Positions 32,843-41,133 of a stretch of 61,506 bases of DNA are shown here, in pieces; positions within the stretch are counted from its first letter, which is position 1, and each line of letters begins with the position of its first letter. The translations under genes and the position numbers were made by a program. Below the pieces are notes generated by a model. It was not told the DNA's origin. It did no database searches and saw nothing but the letters and a program-made list of their open reading frames with translations. Source of the stretch: Oceaniglobus roseus (lineage in GTDB: Bacteria > Pseudomonadota > Alphaproteobacteria > Rhodobacterales > Rhodobacteraceae); assembly GCF_002869745.1 (NCBI RefSeq), contig NZ_PNOS01000030.1, positions 1 through 61,506 on the forward strand. Reading direction: 5' to 3'.

Positions 32843-33772
32843 ATGAGCCGCGCATTCGTATTTCCGGGCCAGGGCGCCCAGACCGTCGGCATGGGCCGGG
32901 CGCTGGCCGAGGCCTATCCGGCAGCCAGGGCCGTGTTCCAGGAGGTGGACGATGCGCTGGGCGAGCCGCTGTCGGCGCTGATCTGGGAGGGGTCGATCGA
33001 GGATCTGACCCTGACCGCCAACGCGCAGCCCGCGCTGATGGCGACCTCGCTCGCCGCGATGGCGGCGCTGGAGGCGGAGGGGATCCCGGTGGAGAGCGCG
33101 GCCTTCGTGGCGGGCCATTCGCTGGGCGAATACTCCGCGCTGGCGGCGGCGAAGGCGCTGAGCGTCGCCGATGCGGCACGGCTGCTGCGGGCGCGGGGGA
33201 CGGCGATGCAGGCGGCGGTGCCGGTGGGTGTCGGCGCCATGGCGGCGATCCTCGGGCTGGACCTGGAGGCCGTGCGCGCGCTGGCGGCGGAGGCGGCCGA
33301 GGGCCAGGTCTGCGCGGCGGCGAACGACAACGATCCGGCGCAGGTCGTGATCTCGGGCCATGCCGAGGCGGTGGGCCGCGCGGTGGAGATGGCGAAGGGG
33401 CGGGGCGCGAAGCGGGCGCTGCTGCTGCCGGTCTCGGCCCCGTTCCACTGCGCGCTGATGGCGCCCGCCGCCGAGGCGATGGCGGAGGCGCTGGGATCGG
33501 TCGCGCTGGCGGCACCGGTGGTGCCGGTGGTCAGCAACGTGACCGCTGCGCCGGTGAGCGATCCCGAGGAGATCCGGCGGCTGCTGGTCGCCCAGATCAC
33601 CGGCGCGGTGCGCTGGCGCGAGAGCGTGGCGGCGATGGCCGGGGCCGGGGTCACCGAGATCTGGGAGATCGGCGCGGGCAAGGCGCTGTCGGGGATGGTC
33701 CGGCGGATCGCGAAGGACGTCTCGGTGGCCAATGTCGGAACGCCCGAGGACGTGGCGGCGCGGCTGGGCTGA
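32843..33772 (+). CDS. fabD: malonyl-CoA:ACP transacylase
   Basis: A 309-residue cytoplasmic enzyme that loads malonate onto acyl carrier protein. The start region AFVFPGQGAQTVGMG, the nucleophile elbow GHSLGEYSA with Ser93, the malonate-binding Arg in LLRARGTAMQ, and the catalytic His in SAPFHCALM are all present. A GAGGGAGGACC site precedes the ATG. It is the first of fabD-fabG-acpP-fabF. The 247-base gap to fabG contains two hairpins and repeat copy B. Confidence 0.96.
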   Translation: MSRAFVFPGQGAQTVGMGRALAEAYPAARAVFQEVDDALGEPLSALIWEGSIEDLTLTANAQPALMATSLAAMAALEAEGIPVESAAFVAGHSLGEYSALAAAKALSVADAARLLRARGTAMQAAVPVGVGAMAAILGLDLEAVRALAAEAAEGQVCAAANDNDPAQVVISGHAEAVGRAVEMAKGRGAKRALLLPVSAPFHCALMAPAAEAMAEALGSVALAAPVVPVVSNVTAAPVSDPEEIRRLLVAQITGAVRWRESVAAMAGAGVTEIWEIGAGKALSGMVRRIAKDVSVANVGTPEDVAARLG

Positions 33773-33781
33773 GCGCGCGAT

Positions 33782-33859
33782 GCGGGCCTTCGGCCCGCGC
33801 GGGGATTTTGCATCCCCGCACCCCTGCAGGATATTTGAAAAGCAAAGATGGGGGTGCGG
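33782..33859 (+). repeat. dispersed intergenic element, copy B, with hairpins
   Basis: Just after fabD, a UUCG-type hairpin (GCGGGCC and GGCCCGC, 33782-33798) is followed by GCGGGGAT and ATCCCCGC (33799-33819). The element core GGATATTTGAAAAGCAAAGATG follows at 33829-33850. The core is itself flanked by CCGCACCCC (33816-33824) and GGGGTGCGG (33851-33859), which would compete with the second hairpin. Confidence 0.6.
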
Positions 33860-34019
33860 GGGTGTTCCTTGCCTGGGGTCGGGGCGTTAGGGTTAATGCG
33901 GCAGGGAAGAGGGTGGCCGGTCATGGCGGCCCGGACCTTCGGGCCGGTCGGTTCCGGCCAGGCCGGTGCCGGGCGCGGGCGGTTGTTTCGGAACGCGGAA
34001 GAGGAATGAGGAGAGCAGG

Positions 34020-34757
34020 ATGTTCGATCTGACGGGCAAGGCGGCGCTGGTGACGGGGGCCTCGGGTGGGCTTGGCGGGGCGATCGCGCGGGCGCTGCAC
34101 GGTGCCGGGGCGACGGTGGGGCTGTCGGGGACGCGGGAGGCGCCGCTGGAGGCGCTGGCGGCGGACCTCGGGGAGCGGGCCCACGTGCTGCCCTGCAACC
34201 TTTCGGATCGCGCGGCCGTGGAGTCCTTGCCGAAGGCGGCGGCGGCGGCCATGGGCTCGGTCGACATCCTGGTGAACAACGCCGGCATCACCCGGGACGG
34301 GCTGATGATGCGGATGACGGACCAGCAGTGGGACGAGGTGATGGAGGTGAACCTCGGCTCGGCCATGCGGCTGTCGCGTGGGGTGCTCCGGGGCATGATG
34401 AAGGCGCGCTGGGGGCGGATCGTCAACATCTCGTCCATCGTCGGGGTCACGGGCAACCCGGGGCAGGCGAACTATGCCGCGGCGAAGGCGGGGATGATCG
34501 GCTTCTCGAAGTCGCTGGCGGCCGAGGTGGCGAGCCGGGGGATCACCGTGAACAGCGTCGCGCCGGGGTTCATCACCACGGCGATGACCGATGCCCTGGG
34601 CGATGCGCAGAAGTCCGCGCTTCTGGCGGCGGTGCCGGCGGGGCGCATGGGCGAGGCGGACGAGATCGCGGCCGCCGTGCTGTATCTGGCCAGCGCCGAG
34701 GCCGCCTATGTGACCGGCGCGACACTGCACGTGAACGGCGGAATGGCGATGCTCTGA
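34020..34757 (+). CDS. fabG: 3-oxoacyl-ACP reductase
   Basis: A 245-residue SDR enzyme that reduces beta-ketoacyl-ACP with NADPH. It has TGASGGLGGAIARAL at residue 12, NNAGITRDGLMMRMTDQQWD, the catalytic Ser (NISSIVGVTGNPGQ), YAAAKAGMIGF (Tyr-x-x-x-Lys), and the family tail ASYVTG-like AAYVTGATLHVNGGMAML. The ATG follows GAGGAGAGCAGG. Length and position after fabD are standard for FabG. Confidence 0.96.
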   Translation: MFDLTGKAALVTGASGGLGGAIARALHGAGATVGLSGTREAPLEALAADLGERAHVLPCNLSDRAAVESLPKAAAAAMGSVDILVNNAGITRDGLMMRMTDQQWDEVMEVNLGSAMRLSRGVLRGMMKARWGRIVNISSIVGVTGNPGQANYAAAKAGMIGFSKSLAAEVASRGITVNSVAPGFITTAMTDALGDAQKSALLAAVPAGRMGEADEIAAAVLYLASAEAAYVTGATLHVNGGMAML

Positions 34758-34786
34758 GCGGCATTGCAAGCTCCGGGCGAAACCGT

Positions 34787-34814
34787 TTGCCTTGCCTATA
34801 CGTTGTGCTATAGG
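34787..34814 (+). promoter_or_regulatory. promoter candidate for acpP
   Basis: TTGCCT (34787-34792) and TATAGG (34809-34814) are spaced by 16 bases in an AT-richer patch, about 123 bases upstream of acpP. A separate promoter for the very abundant carrier protein is expected. Confidence 0.5.
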
Positions 34815-34937
34815 CCGCACACGAATTTTGGGGGACCGCTTGGCGAACCCGATTCATCCTGCCATATGGTGGGATCAGACTGGCCCGAGTGGTCGTAACG
34901 ACAACGGGGCCACCCCCGAGGAACAAGAGGAAGTGAC

Positions 34938-35171
34938 ATGAGCGACATCGCGGATCGCGTGAGAAAGATCGTCGTCGAGCATCTGGGCGTCGAAGAGGAC
35001 AAGGTGACCGAGAACGCCTCGTTCATCGACGACCTCGGCGCCGACAGCCTGGACACCGTCGAGCTGGTCATGGCGTTCGAGGAAGAGTTCGGCATCGAGA
35101 TCCCGGACGACGCCGCCGAGACGATCCAGACCTTCGGCGATGCGGTCAAGTTCATCAGCGAAGCCAGCTGA
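34938..35171 (+). CDS. acpP: acyl carrier protein
   Basis: A 77-residue acidic carrier protein. The phosphopantetheine attachment Ser37 lies in the invariant [20 protein letters not shown]. Size and net charge are those of AcpP. GAGGAAGTGAC precedes the ATG. A promoter candidate upstream and a terminator downstream suggest strong independent expression. Confidence 0.98.
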   Translation: MSDIADRVRKIVVEHLGVEEDKVTENASFIDDLGADSLDTVELVMAFEEEFGIEIPDDAAETIQTFGDAVKFISEAS

Positions 35172-35216
35172 GCGATCTGTCATTCACCCCGGGCCGGGTC
35201 TCCGGCCGGGTGGTTC

Positions 35217-35250
35217 AGGGCGGTTCCTTCTTGCGAAGGGGCCGCCCTTT
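35217..35250 (+). terminator. terminator of acpP
   Basis: AGGGCGG..CCTTC pairs with GAAGG..CCGCCCT (one 2x2 internal loop), followed by TTT. An upstream GC-rich palindrome (35187-35213) adds to it. Confidence 0.7.
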
Positions 35251-35427
35251 CTGCGTTGAGGGGCGCGGGCGGGCCGTCCGCGGGGACGGCGTCGAACGGG
35301 CGGTCGACGACCCTGCCGTCGGGATGACGGCGGGAAGGCGCGGACAGGATCGCGCGCCGTGCGGCGACGGCTTTACCTTGGCAGGTTCGGGTTTTACATG
35401 CTCCCGGACGCCCGACGTCGGGGCGAG

Positions 35428-35456
35428 ACTTTCAACGCGGGGCTCCGGCGTATATC
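35428..35456 (+). promoter_or_regulatory. possible promoter for fabF-mltG
   Basis: ACTTTC and TATATC (35451-35456), with a 17-base spacer, end 34 bases before the fabF start; the -35 is poor. The 319-base gap 35172-35490 holds this and the acpP terminator; I see no gene in it. Confidence 0.25.
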
Positions 35457-35490
35457 AGGGGCGGCAGGACAAGGACGCGAGGAAGAGCTG

Positions 35491-36753
35491 ATGCGGCGAG
35501 TGGTTGTCACCGGACTGGGCATGGTCACCCCCCTGGCGAGCGGCGTGGAGGCGACCTGGGCGCGGCTTCTGGCCGGGAAGTCGGGGGCGCGGACCATCCA
35601 GAAATTCGATGCTTCGCACCTCGGCACCGGCTATGCCTGCGAGGTGCCCCGCGGCGACGGCAGCGACGGCACCTTCGATGCGGACGCCTGGATGGAGCCG
35701 AAGGAGCAGCGCAAGGTCGACGACTTCATCCTCTACGGGATGGCGGCGGCGCAGCAGGCGATCGAGGATTCGGGCTGGATGCCCGGCGGCGTGGAGGACC
35801 GCGAGCGCACGGGCGTGATGATCGGCTCGGGCATCGGCGGCCTGCAGAGCATTGCCGAGACGGCGGTGCTGATCAAGGAGCGGGGGGTGCGGCGGGTGTC
35901 GCCGTTCTTCATCCCCGGTGCGCTGATCAACCTCGTTTCCGGGCAGGTGTCGATCCGCTATGGCTTCAAGGGGCCGAACCATGCCGTTGTCACCGCCTGC
36001 TCGACCGGGGCCCACGCCATCGGCGATGCGGCGCGGCTGATCCAGTGGGGCGACGCCGACGTGATGATCGCGGGCGGGACCGAAAGCCCGATCTGCGAGA
36101 TCGGCATCGCCGGGTTCAACGCCTGCAAGGCGCTGTCGACCAAGCGCGCCGATGCCCCCGAGACGGCGAGCCGCCCCTGGGACAAGGACCGCGACGGCTT
36201 CGTCATGGGCGAGGGTGCCGGCGTCGTCGTGCTGGAGGAGTACGAGCACGCGGTGGCGCGGGGCGCGAAGATCTATGCCGAGGTGATAGGATATGGCCTG
36301 TCGGGCGACGCGCATCACATCACCGCGCCGCCGCCCGATCACGAGGGGGCCGAGCGGGCGATGCGGGCCGCGGTGGCGCGGGCCGGGATCAGCCCCGGCG
36401 ACATCGACTATATCAATGCGCACGGCACCAGCACGATGGCCGATACCATCGAGCTGGGCGCGGTCGAGCGGCTGCTCGGCAATGCGGCCGGGGGGGCGAC
36501 GATGAGCTCGACCAAGTCGGCGACCGGGCACCTTCTGGGGGCCGCGGGGGCGATCGAGGCGATCTTCTGCATCCTCGCCATGCGCGACCAGGTGGCGCCG
36601 CCGACGATCAACCTCGACGATCCGGACTGCGATCCGGTGATCGACCTGGCCGCGAACCGCAAGGTCGAGCGGGACATCGACGTGGTGCTGTCGAACTCGT
36701 TCGGGTTCGGCGGGACCAACGCGGCGCTGATCATGCGGCGGGTGACCGGCTGA
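35491..36753 (+). CDS. fabF: 3-oxoacyl-ACP synthase II
   Basis: A 420-residue condensing enzyme for chain elongation. The start RRVVVTGLGMVTPL is typical. The catalytic triad is visible as Cys170 (VTACSTGAHAIGD), His in INAHGTSTMADTIE, and the later His in STKSATGHLLGAAG. FGFGGTNAALI near the C-terminus is also conserved. ATG at 35491 was chosen with GAGGAAG upstream. Its stop codon overlaps the mltG start (TGATG). Confidence 0.96.
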   Translation: MRRVVVTGLGMVTPLASGVEATWARLLAGKSGARTIQKFDASHLGTGYACEVPRGDGSDGTFDADAWMEPKEQRKVDDFILYGMAAAQQAIEDSGWMPGGVEDRERTGVMIGSGIGGLQSIAETAVLIKERGVRRVSPFFIPGALINLVSGQVSIRYGFKGPNHAVVTACSTGAHAIGDAARLIQWGDADVMIAGGTESPICEIGIAGFNACKALSTKRADAPETASRPWDKDRDGFVMGEGAGVVVLEEYEHAVARGAKIYAEVIGYGLSGDAHHITAPPPDHEGAERAMRAAVARAGISPGDIDYINAHGTSTMADTIELGAVERLLGNAAGGATMSSTKSATGHLLGAAGAIEAIFCILAMRDQVAPPTINLDDPDCDPVIDLAANRKVERDIDVVLSNSFGFGGTNAALIMRRVTG

Positions 36754-37907
36754 TGTGGCGCCATGTGGCCTCCAACGCGCTGTCGCTGCTGATCGTGGTC
36801 TGCGTGGCCGTCGGGGGCCTCGTGGCCTGGGGCAAGAACCAGTATTCGGCGCCGGGGCCGCTGGCGGCGCCGATCTGCCTTCGGGTCGAGTCGGGGTCGA
36901 ACATGACCCGGGTCTCGGACAAGCTGGAGGCGGAGGGCGCGATCTCGAGCCCCTACATCTTCCGGCTGGGCGCGGATTACACCGACCGGACGCAACTTTT
37001 GAAGGCCGGGAGCTTCCTGGTGCCGGAGAAGGCGTCGATGGCCGAGATCGTGGACATCGTCACCCGTGGCGGCGCCTCGACCTGCGGCACGGCGGTGGTC
37101 CTGAACATCGGCGTGACCTCGGTCGTCATGCGGGTGCGCGAACTGGATCCGGCGACCAACCGCTTCGACGTGAAGGCGGAGTTCGACCCGGCGGCGGGCG
37201 AGGTGCCCGCGGAATATGCCGAGGTGCGCGAGAAGGCGGACACCCGGTTCTCGATCTCCATGGCCGAGGGGGTGACGAGCTGGCAGGTGGTCGAGGGACT
37301 GAAGGCCGCCGATTTCCTGTCCGGCGACATCCCCGCGGTGCCGGCCGAGGGATCGCTGGCGCCCGACAGCTACGAGGTGAAGCCGGGCGAGGACCGCACG
37401 GTGCTGATCGCGCAGATGGAGGAGGCGCAGGCGGAGCGGCTGGCCGAGGCCTGGCGCAACCGCGCGGCGGACTTGCCGGTGGAGACTCCGGAGGAGGCGC
37501 TGATCCTGGCCTCGCTGGTCGAGAAGGAGACGGGCGTCCCCGAGGAGCGGCGCGAGGTGGCGGCGGTCTTCGTCAACCGCCTGCGCGAGGGGATGCGGCT
37601 TCAGACCGACCCGGCGGTGATCTACGGCGTCACCAAGGGGCAGGGGGTGCTGGGCCGCGGCCTGCGCCGCAGCGAACTGGACCGCGAGACGCCGTACAAC
37701 ACCTACCGCATCGACGGGCTGCCGCCGACGCCGATCGCCAACCCGGGGGTCGAGAGCATCCAAGCGGCGCTGAACCCGGCGGAGAGCGATTACCTCTACT
37801 TCGTCGCCGACGGGTCGGGCGGGCACGCCTTTGCCCGGACCCTGGCCGAGCACAACGAGAACGTGGCGCGCTGGCGCAAGATCGAGGCGGAGCGCGCCAA
37901 CCAGTGA
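36753..37907 (+). CDS. mltG: endolytic peptidoglycan transglycosylase MltG
   Basis: A 384-residue YceG/MltG protein that cleaves nascent glycan strands in the periplasm. One N-terminal membrane helix (ALSLLIVVCVAVGGLVAW) is followed by a LysM-like region (ESGSNMTRVSDKLEAEGAIS) and the catalytic domain. The essential Glu lies in LILASLVEKETG. The further motifs AAVFVNRLREGMRLQTDP, YNTYRIDGLPPTPIANPG and YLYFVADGSGGHAFA are all present. It is coupled to fabF. The neighbouring pabC and tmk genes seen in some bacteria are absent; the GTA cluster follows instead. Confidence 0.95.
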   Translation: MWRHVASNALSLLIVVCVAVGGLVAWGKNQYSAPGPLAAPICLRVESGSNMTRVSDKLEAEGAISSPYIFRLGADYTDRTQLLKAGSFLVPEKASMAEIVDIVTRGGASTCGTAVVLNIGVTSVVMRVRELDPATNRFDVKAEFDPAAGEVPAEYAEVREKADTRFSISMAEGVTSWQVVEGLKAADFLSGDIPAVPAEGSLAPDSYEVKPGEDRTVLIAQMEEAQAERLAEAWRNRAADLPVETPEEALILASLVEKETGVPEERREVAAVFVNRLREGMRLQTDPAVIYGVTKGQGVLGRGLRRSELDRETPYNTYRIDGLPPTPIANPGVESIQAALNPAESDYLYFVADGSGGHAFARTLAEHNENVARWRKIEAERANQ

Positions 37908-37910
37908 TAG

Positions 37911-37947
37911 GCGCGCTCCGGTTGCCGAAGGGTTAACCGGAGCGCGC
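37911..37947. terminator. long inverted repeat after mltG
   Basis: A perfect 13-bp inverted repeat, GCGCGCTCCGGTT and AACCGGAGCGCGC, with an 11-base loop starts four bases after the mltG stop. There is no T-run, but it is a very stable stem separating mltG from the GTA promoter. Confidence 0.6.
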
Positions 37948-37969
37948 GGTGGCGTTGCGCGAGGTGTCT

Positions 37970-38005
37970 GAAAAGATTGACTTTTCGGCCTCCATCGCGT
38001 ATCTG
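37970..38005 (+). promoter_or_regulatory. promoter candidate of the GTA cluster
   Basis: TTGACT (37977-37982) and TATCTG (38000-38005) have an ideal 17-base spacer. The -35 is overlapped by the small palindrome GAAAAG-attga-CTTTTC (37970-37986), a possible site for the GTA activator (GafA-type). It lies about 110 bases before g1. Confidence 0.5.
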
Positions 38006-38028
38006 TTCCAACACCTGAAGACATGACG

Positions 38029-38066
38029 AGAGCGACCTTGGCCGATGGGCCTTGTGTCGCTCTTTT
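38029..38066 (+). terminator. terminator-like hairpin in the GTA leader
   Basis: AGAGCGAC (38029-38036) pairs with GTCGCTCT (38056-38063), with a second GGCC/GGCC stem inside, followed by TTT. It sits about 20 bases downstream of the predicted transcription start and 45 bases before g1. It could act as an attenuator or give a short leader RNA. Confidence 0.5.
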
Positions 38067-38110
38067 CGTGTTCACGGACGGCGGGGGCCCTTCAGGACAG
38101 GTGCTGAACA

Positions 38111-38458
38111 TTGAAAGCCGACGCGAGCGAGACGACTCCGCCCTCGATGCTGCTGCTGAAAGAGGCGGAGGATCACTATGCCGACGCCTTGCGGGAGTTG
38201 CTGGCACTCAGGCGATCCTTCCAGGACCGGGAGGATCTTCCGGAAGCGGAGATGAAGCGGGTCGTGGGGACTTATGCCCGCGCGACCCAGACGCTTTTTG
38301 ACGAGAGGAAGAAGGTTGAAGAGCTTGGAAAACGCATCCGCGGAACCGTCCTGGCAGATGCCATCGATTTCGACGCCGTCCGCGACGAGATCGGGCGCCG
38401 CCTGGATCGCCTCCGCGCCGTTGCCGGTCCAGTTGGAGTTCCTGGACGGGCTGAGTAG
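38111..38458 (+). CDS. GTA g1, small terminase subunit-like protein
   Basis: A 115-residue helical protein at the head of the GTA cluster. In Rhodobacter capsulatus g1 acts as the small terminase subunit. The sequence shows LLKEAEDHYADALRELLALR, KRVVGTYARATQTLFDERKK and DFDAVRDEIGRRLDRLRAVA, long amphipathic helices as expected. The start is TTG at 38111 (after AGGACAGG); an ATG at 38147, beginning MLLLKEAEDHY, is a good alternative. Its 3' end overlaps the terminase gene in another frame by up to 143 bases. Confidence 0.78.
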   Translation: MKADASETTPPSMLLLKEAEDHYADALRELLALRRSFQDREDLPEAEMKRVVGTYARATQTLFDERKKVEELGKRIRGTVLADAIDFDAVRDEIGRRLDRLRAVAGPVGVPGRAE

Positions 38459-39731
38459 GGAGGCCGTTCTTGGGCTGCCCTATCTTTTCGACTTCTGGGC
38501 GATGGAGCATCAGTTGCCGCCCGAGGGCGAGTGGCGGACCTGGGTGGTGATGGGCGGGCGCGGCGCGGGCAAGACCCGTGCCGGCGCCGAATGGGTGCGC
38601 GCGCAGGTCGAGGGGGCGCGGCCGCTCGACCCCGGGCGGTGTCGGCGGATCGCGCTGGTGGGCGAGACGCAGGACCAGGTGCGCGAGGTGATGATCTTCG
38701 GCGAGTCGGGGATCCTGGCCTGTTCGCCGCCCGACCGGAGGCCGGTCTGGGAGGCGGGGCGCAAGCGGCTGCTCTGGCCGAACGGGGCTGTGGCGCAGGT
38801 GTTCTCGGCCCATGAGCCGGAGGGGCTGCGCGGGCCGCAGTTCGACGGCGCCTGGGTGGACGAGCTGGCGAAGTGGAAGCGCGGCGAGGAGGCCTGGGAC
38901 ATGCTCCAGTTCGCGCTGCGGCTGGGCGAGGATCCGCGCCAGTGCGTGACCACGACGCCGAAGAACGTCGCGGTGCTGAAGACGTTGCTGGCGCTGCCTT
39001 CGACCGTCGTGACCCATGCGCCGACGCAGGCCAACCGGGCGAATCTGGCGCGCTCGTTCCTCGACGAGGTGATGGCGCGCTATGCGGGCACGCGGCTGGG
39101 GCGGCAGGAGCTGGAGGGTCTGCTGCTGGAGGATGCCGAGGGCGCATTGTGGACCACGGCGGCGCTGGAGGCCTGCCGGATCGAGGCTGCGCCGAAGCTC
39201 GACCGGGTGGTGGTAGCTGTGGATCCGCCTGTGACCGGGCACAGGGGATCGGATTCCTGCGGGATCGTGGTGGCCGGTGTCCACACGCAGGGGCCGCCGC
39301 AGAACTGGCGGGCGGTGGTGCTGGAGGATGCCTCGGTCAGTGCCGCGTCTCCCGCGGGGTGGGCGAAGGCCGCTGTGGAGGTCGCGCGCCGCTGGGGCGC
39401 CGAGCGGCTGGTGGCCGAGGTGAACCAAGGGGGCGAGCTGGTCGAGTCGGTGGTGCGGCAGGTGGATCCGCTCGTGCCCTACCGCGGCGTCCATGCCTCG
39501 CGCGGGAAGGTGGCGCGGGCCGAGCCGGTGGCGGCGCTTTACGAGCAGGGGCGGGTCTCGCACCTGCCGGGGCTCGGGGCGCTCGAGGACCAGATGTGCC
39601 TGATGACCCAGAAAGGGTTCCAGGGCAAGGGGTCGCCCGACCGGGTGGATGCGCTGGTCTGGGCGCTGCACGAGCTGATCCTGGTGCCGGGGGCGGCGCG
39701 GCTGCACCCGAAGGTGCGCACGCTGAGGTAA
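38316..39731 (+). CDS. GTA g2, large terminase (DNA packaging ATPase and nuclease)
   Basis: About 471 residues. The packaging motor shows Walker A GGRGAGKTRAGAEWVR, Walker B with catalytic acid FDGAWVDELAKW, the coupling motif VTTTPKN, and nuclease-domain acids in VVAVDPPVTG, VAEVNQGGELV and DRVDALVWAL. The conserved part begins at LPYLFDFWAMEHQLPPEGEW. The start is uncertain: TTG at 38316 has the best ribosome site (AGGAAGAAGG), with ATG 38358 or later codons possible. All lie inside g1. GTA terminases package random host DNA by headful filling. A 224-base gap follows before g3. Confidence 0.93.
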   Translation: MKSLENASAEPSWQMPSISTPSATRSGAAWIASAPLPVQLEFLDGLSREAVLGLPYLFDFWAMEHQLPPEGEWRTWVVMGGRGAGKTRAGAEWVRAQVEGARPLDPGRCRRIALVGETQDQVREVMIFGESGILACSPPDRRPVWEAGRKRLLWPNGAVAQVFSAHEPEGLRGPQFDGAWVDELAKWKRGEEAWDMLQFALRLGEDPRQCVTTTPKNVAVLKTLLALPSTVVTHAPTQANRANLARSFLDEVMARYAGTRLGRQELEGLLLEDAEGALWTTAALEACRIEAAPKLDRVVVAVDPPVTGHRGSDSCGIVVAGVHTQGPPQNWRAVVLEDASVSAASPAGWAKAAVEVARRWGAERLVAEVNQGGELVESVVRQVDPLVPYRGVHASRGKVARAEPVAALYEQGRVSHLPGLGALEDQMCLMTQKGFQGKGSPDRVDALVWALHELILVPGAARLHPKVRTLR

Positions 39732-39955
39732 GGGATTTGGTAACCCTTCGCGGTAGCGTGATCCGCGGAACGGGCAAAGAGATCGGGGCGTGCGGGCTTG
39801 TGGCGGGCCCCGTCCCGAGGGCGCCCCCCTTCTCTCCGGCCTGGGGCGGAGGGGGGCAGGACGATCCGGACGAACGACGGGGCGAGAGACGGGAGCGGCC
39901 CAGCGGCCTGCACCCCGGTCTTCTGCGCCCACCCGCAGGGCTGAAGGAGCGCGAC

Positions 39956-41128
39956 ATGGCATTCGACTTTCTGAAACGGTCCCGGGCGACTGCGGCGCCG
40001 GAGGCCAAGGCCTCGGCCAGCGGGCCGGTGATCGCCTGGGGCGGCTCGGGCCGTGTGGCCTGGAGCCCGCGCGATACCGTGTCGCTGGTCAGGACCGGCT
40101 TCACCGGCAACCCGGTGGGGTTCCGCTGCGTGCGGCTGATCTCGGAGGCGGCGGCGGCGCTTCCGCTGGTGTTGCAGGACCATGCGACGCGGTACGACGT
40201 GCATCCGCTGCTGTCGCTGATCTCGCGCCCCAATGCGGGGCAGGGGCGGGCGGAGCTGTTCGAGGCGCTCTACGGCCAGATCCTGCTGTCGGGCAACGGG
40301 TATCTGGAGGCCGTGGGCGAGGGCGTGCCGGTGGAGCTGCACGTCCTGCGCTCGGACCGGATGTCGCTGGTTCCGGGGGTGGATGGTTGGCCGGTGGCCT
40401 ATGAATACGCGGTCGGCGGCCGGAGGGTGCGCTTTCCGGTGGAGGGCGGGGTTTCGCCGGTCTGCCATGTCAAGAGCTTCCATCCGCAGGACGACCACTA
40501 CGGGTTGAGCCCGATGCAGGCGGCGGCGCAGGCGCTGGACGTGCACAGCGCGGCCTCGCGGTGGAGCAAGGCGCTGCTCGACAACGCCGCGCGGCCGTCG
40601 GGTGCCATCGTCTATCGCGGAGTTGACGGGCAGGGGACGCTTACGGCGGACCAGTACGATCGGCTGCTGTCGGAGATGGAGAGCCATCACCAGGGGGCCC
40701 GCAACGCCGGGCGGCCGATGCTGCTGGAGGGCGGACTCGATTGGAAGCCGATGGGGTTCTCGCCCTCGGACATGGAGTTCCAGAAGACCAAGGAGAGTGC
40801 GGCGCGGGAGATCGCGCTGGCCTTCGGGGTACCGCCGATGCTGCTGGGGATCCCGGGCGACGCGACCTATGCCAATTATGCCGAGGCGCACCGGGCGTTT
40901 TATCGCCTGACGGTGCTGCCCCTGGCGCAGCGGGTCTGCGGGGCGATGTCGCACTGGCTGGCCGGGTTCACCGGCGAGGCGGTGGAGCTGCGCTGCGATC
41001 TGGACCAGGTGCCGGCGCTGGCCGCCGAGCGGGACCAGCAGTGGGCGCGGGTCGCGGGAGCCGATTTCCTCACGGACGCGGAGAAGCGGGCGCTGCTGGG
41101 GCTGCCGAAGCGGGAAGAAGAGGAGTGA
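39956..41128 (+). CDS. GTA g3, HK97-family portal protein
   Basis: A 390-residue portal, forming the ring through which DNA enters the head. Characteristic stretches are GFTGNPVGFRCVRLISEAAA, HPLLSLISRPNAGQGR, QILLSGNGYLEAVG, KSFHPQDDHYGLSPMQAAAQ and FGVPPMLLGIPGDATYANYA. AAGGAG precedes the ATG. The frame is open upstream, but that part overlaps g2 and lacks similarity. The g4 protease gene begins only five bases after the stop, so the small g3.5 gene of R. capsulatus is absent. Confidence 0.95.
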   Translation: MAFDFLKRSRATAAPEAKASASGPVIAWGGSGRVAWSPRDTVSLVRTGFTGNPVGFRCVRLISEAAAALPLVLQDHATRYDVHPLLSLISRPNAGQGRAELFEALYGQILLSGNGYLEAVGEGVPVELHVLRSDRMSLVPGVDGWPVAYEYAVGGRRVRFPVEGGVSPVCHVKSFHPQDDHYGLSPMQAAAQALDVHSAASRWSKALLDNAARPSGAIVYRGVDGQGTLTADQYDRLLSEMESHHQGARNAGRPMLLEGGLDWKPMGFSPSDMEFQKTKESAAREIALAFGVPPMLLGIPGDATYANYAEAHRAFYRLTVLPLAQRVCGAMSHWLAGFTGEAVELRCDLDQVPALAAERDQQWARVAGADFLTDAEKRALLGLPKREEEE

Positions 41129-41133
41129 GCGGG

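Noticed and set aside
39732-39955. Possible small gene between g2 and g3
   Set aside because: The region is open in one frame only because of high GC; no ribosome site, no plausible start and no recognisable protein.
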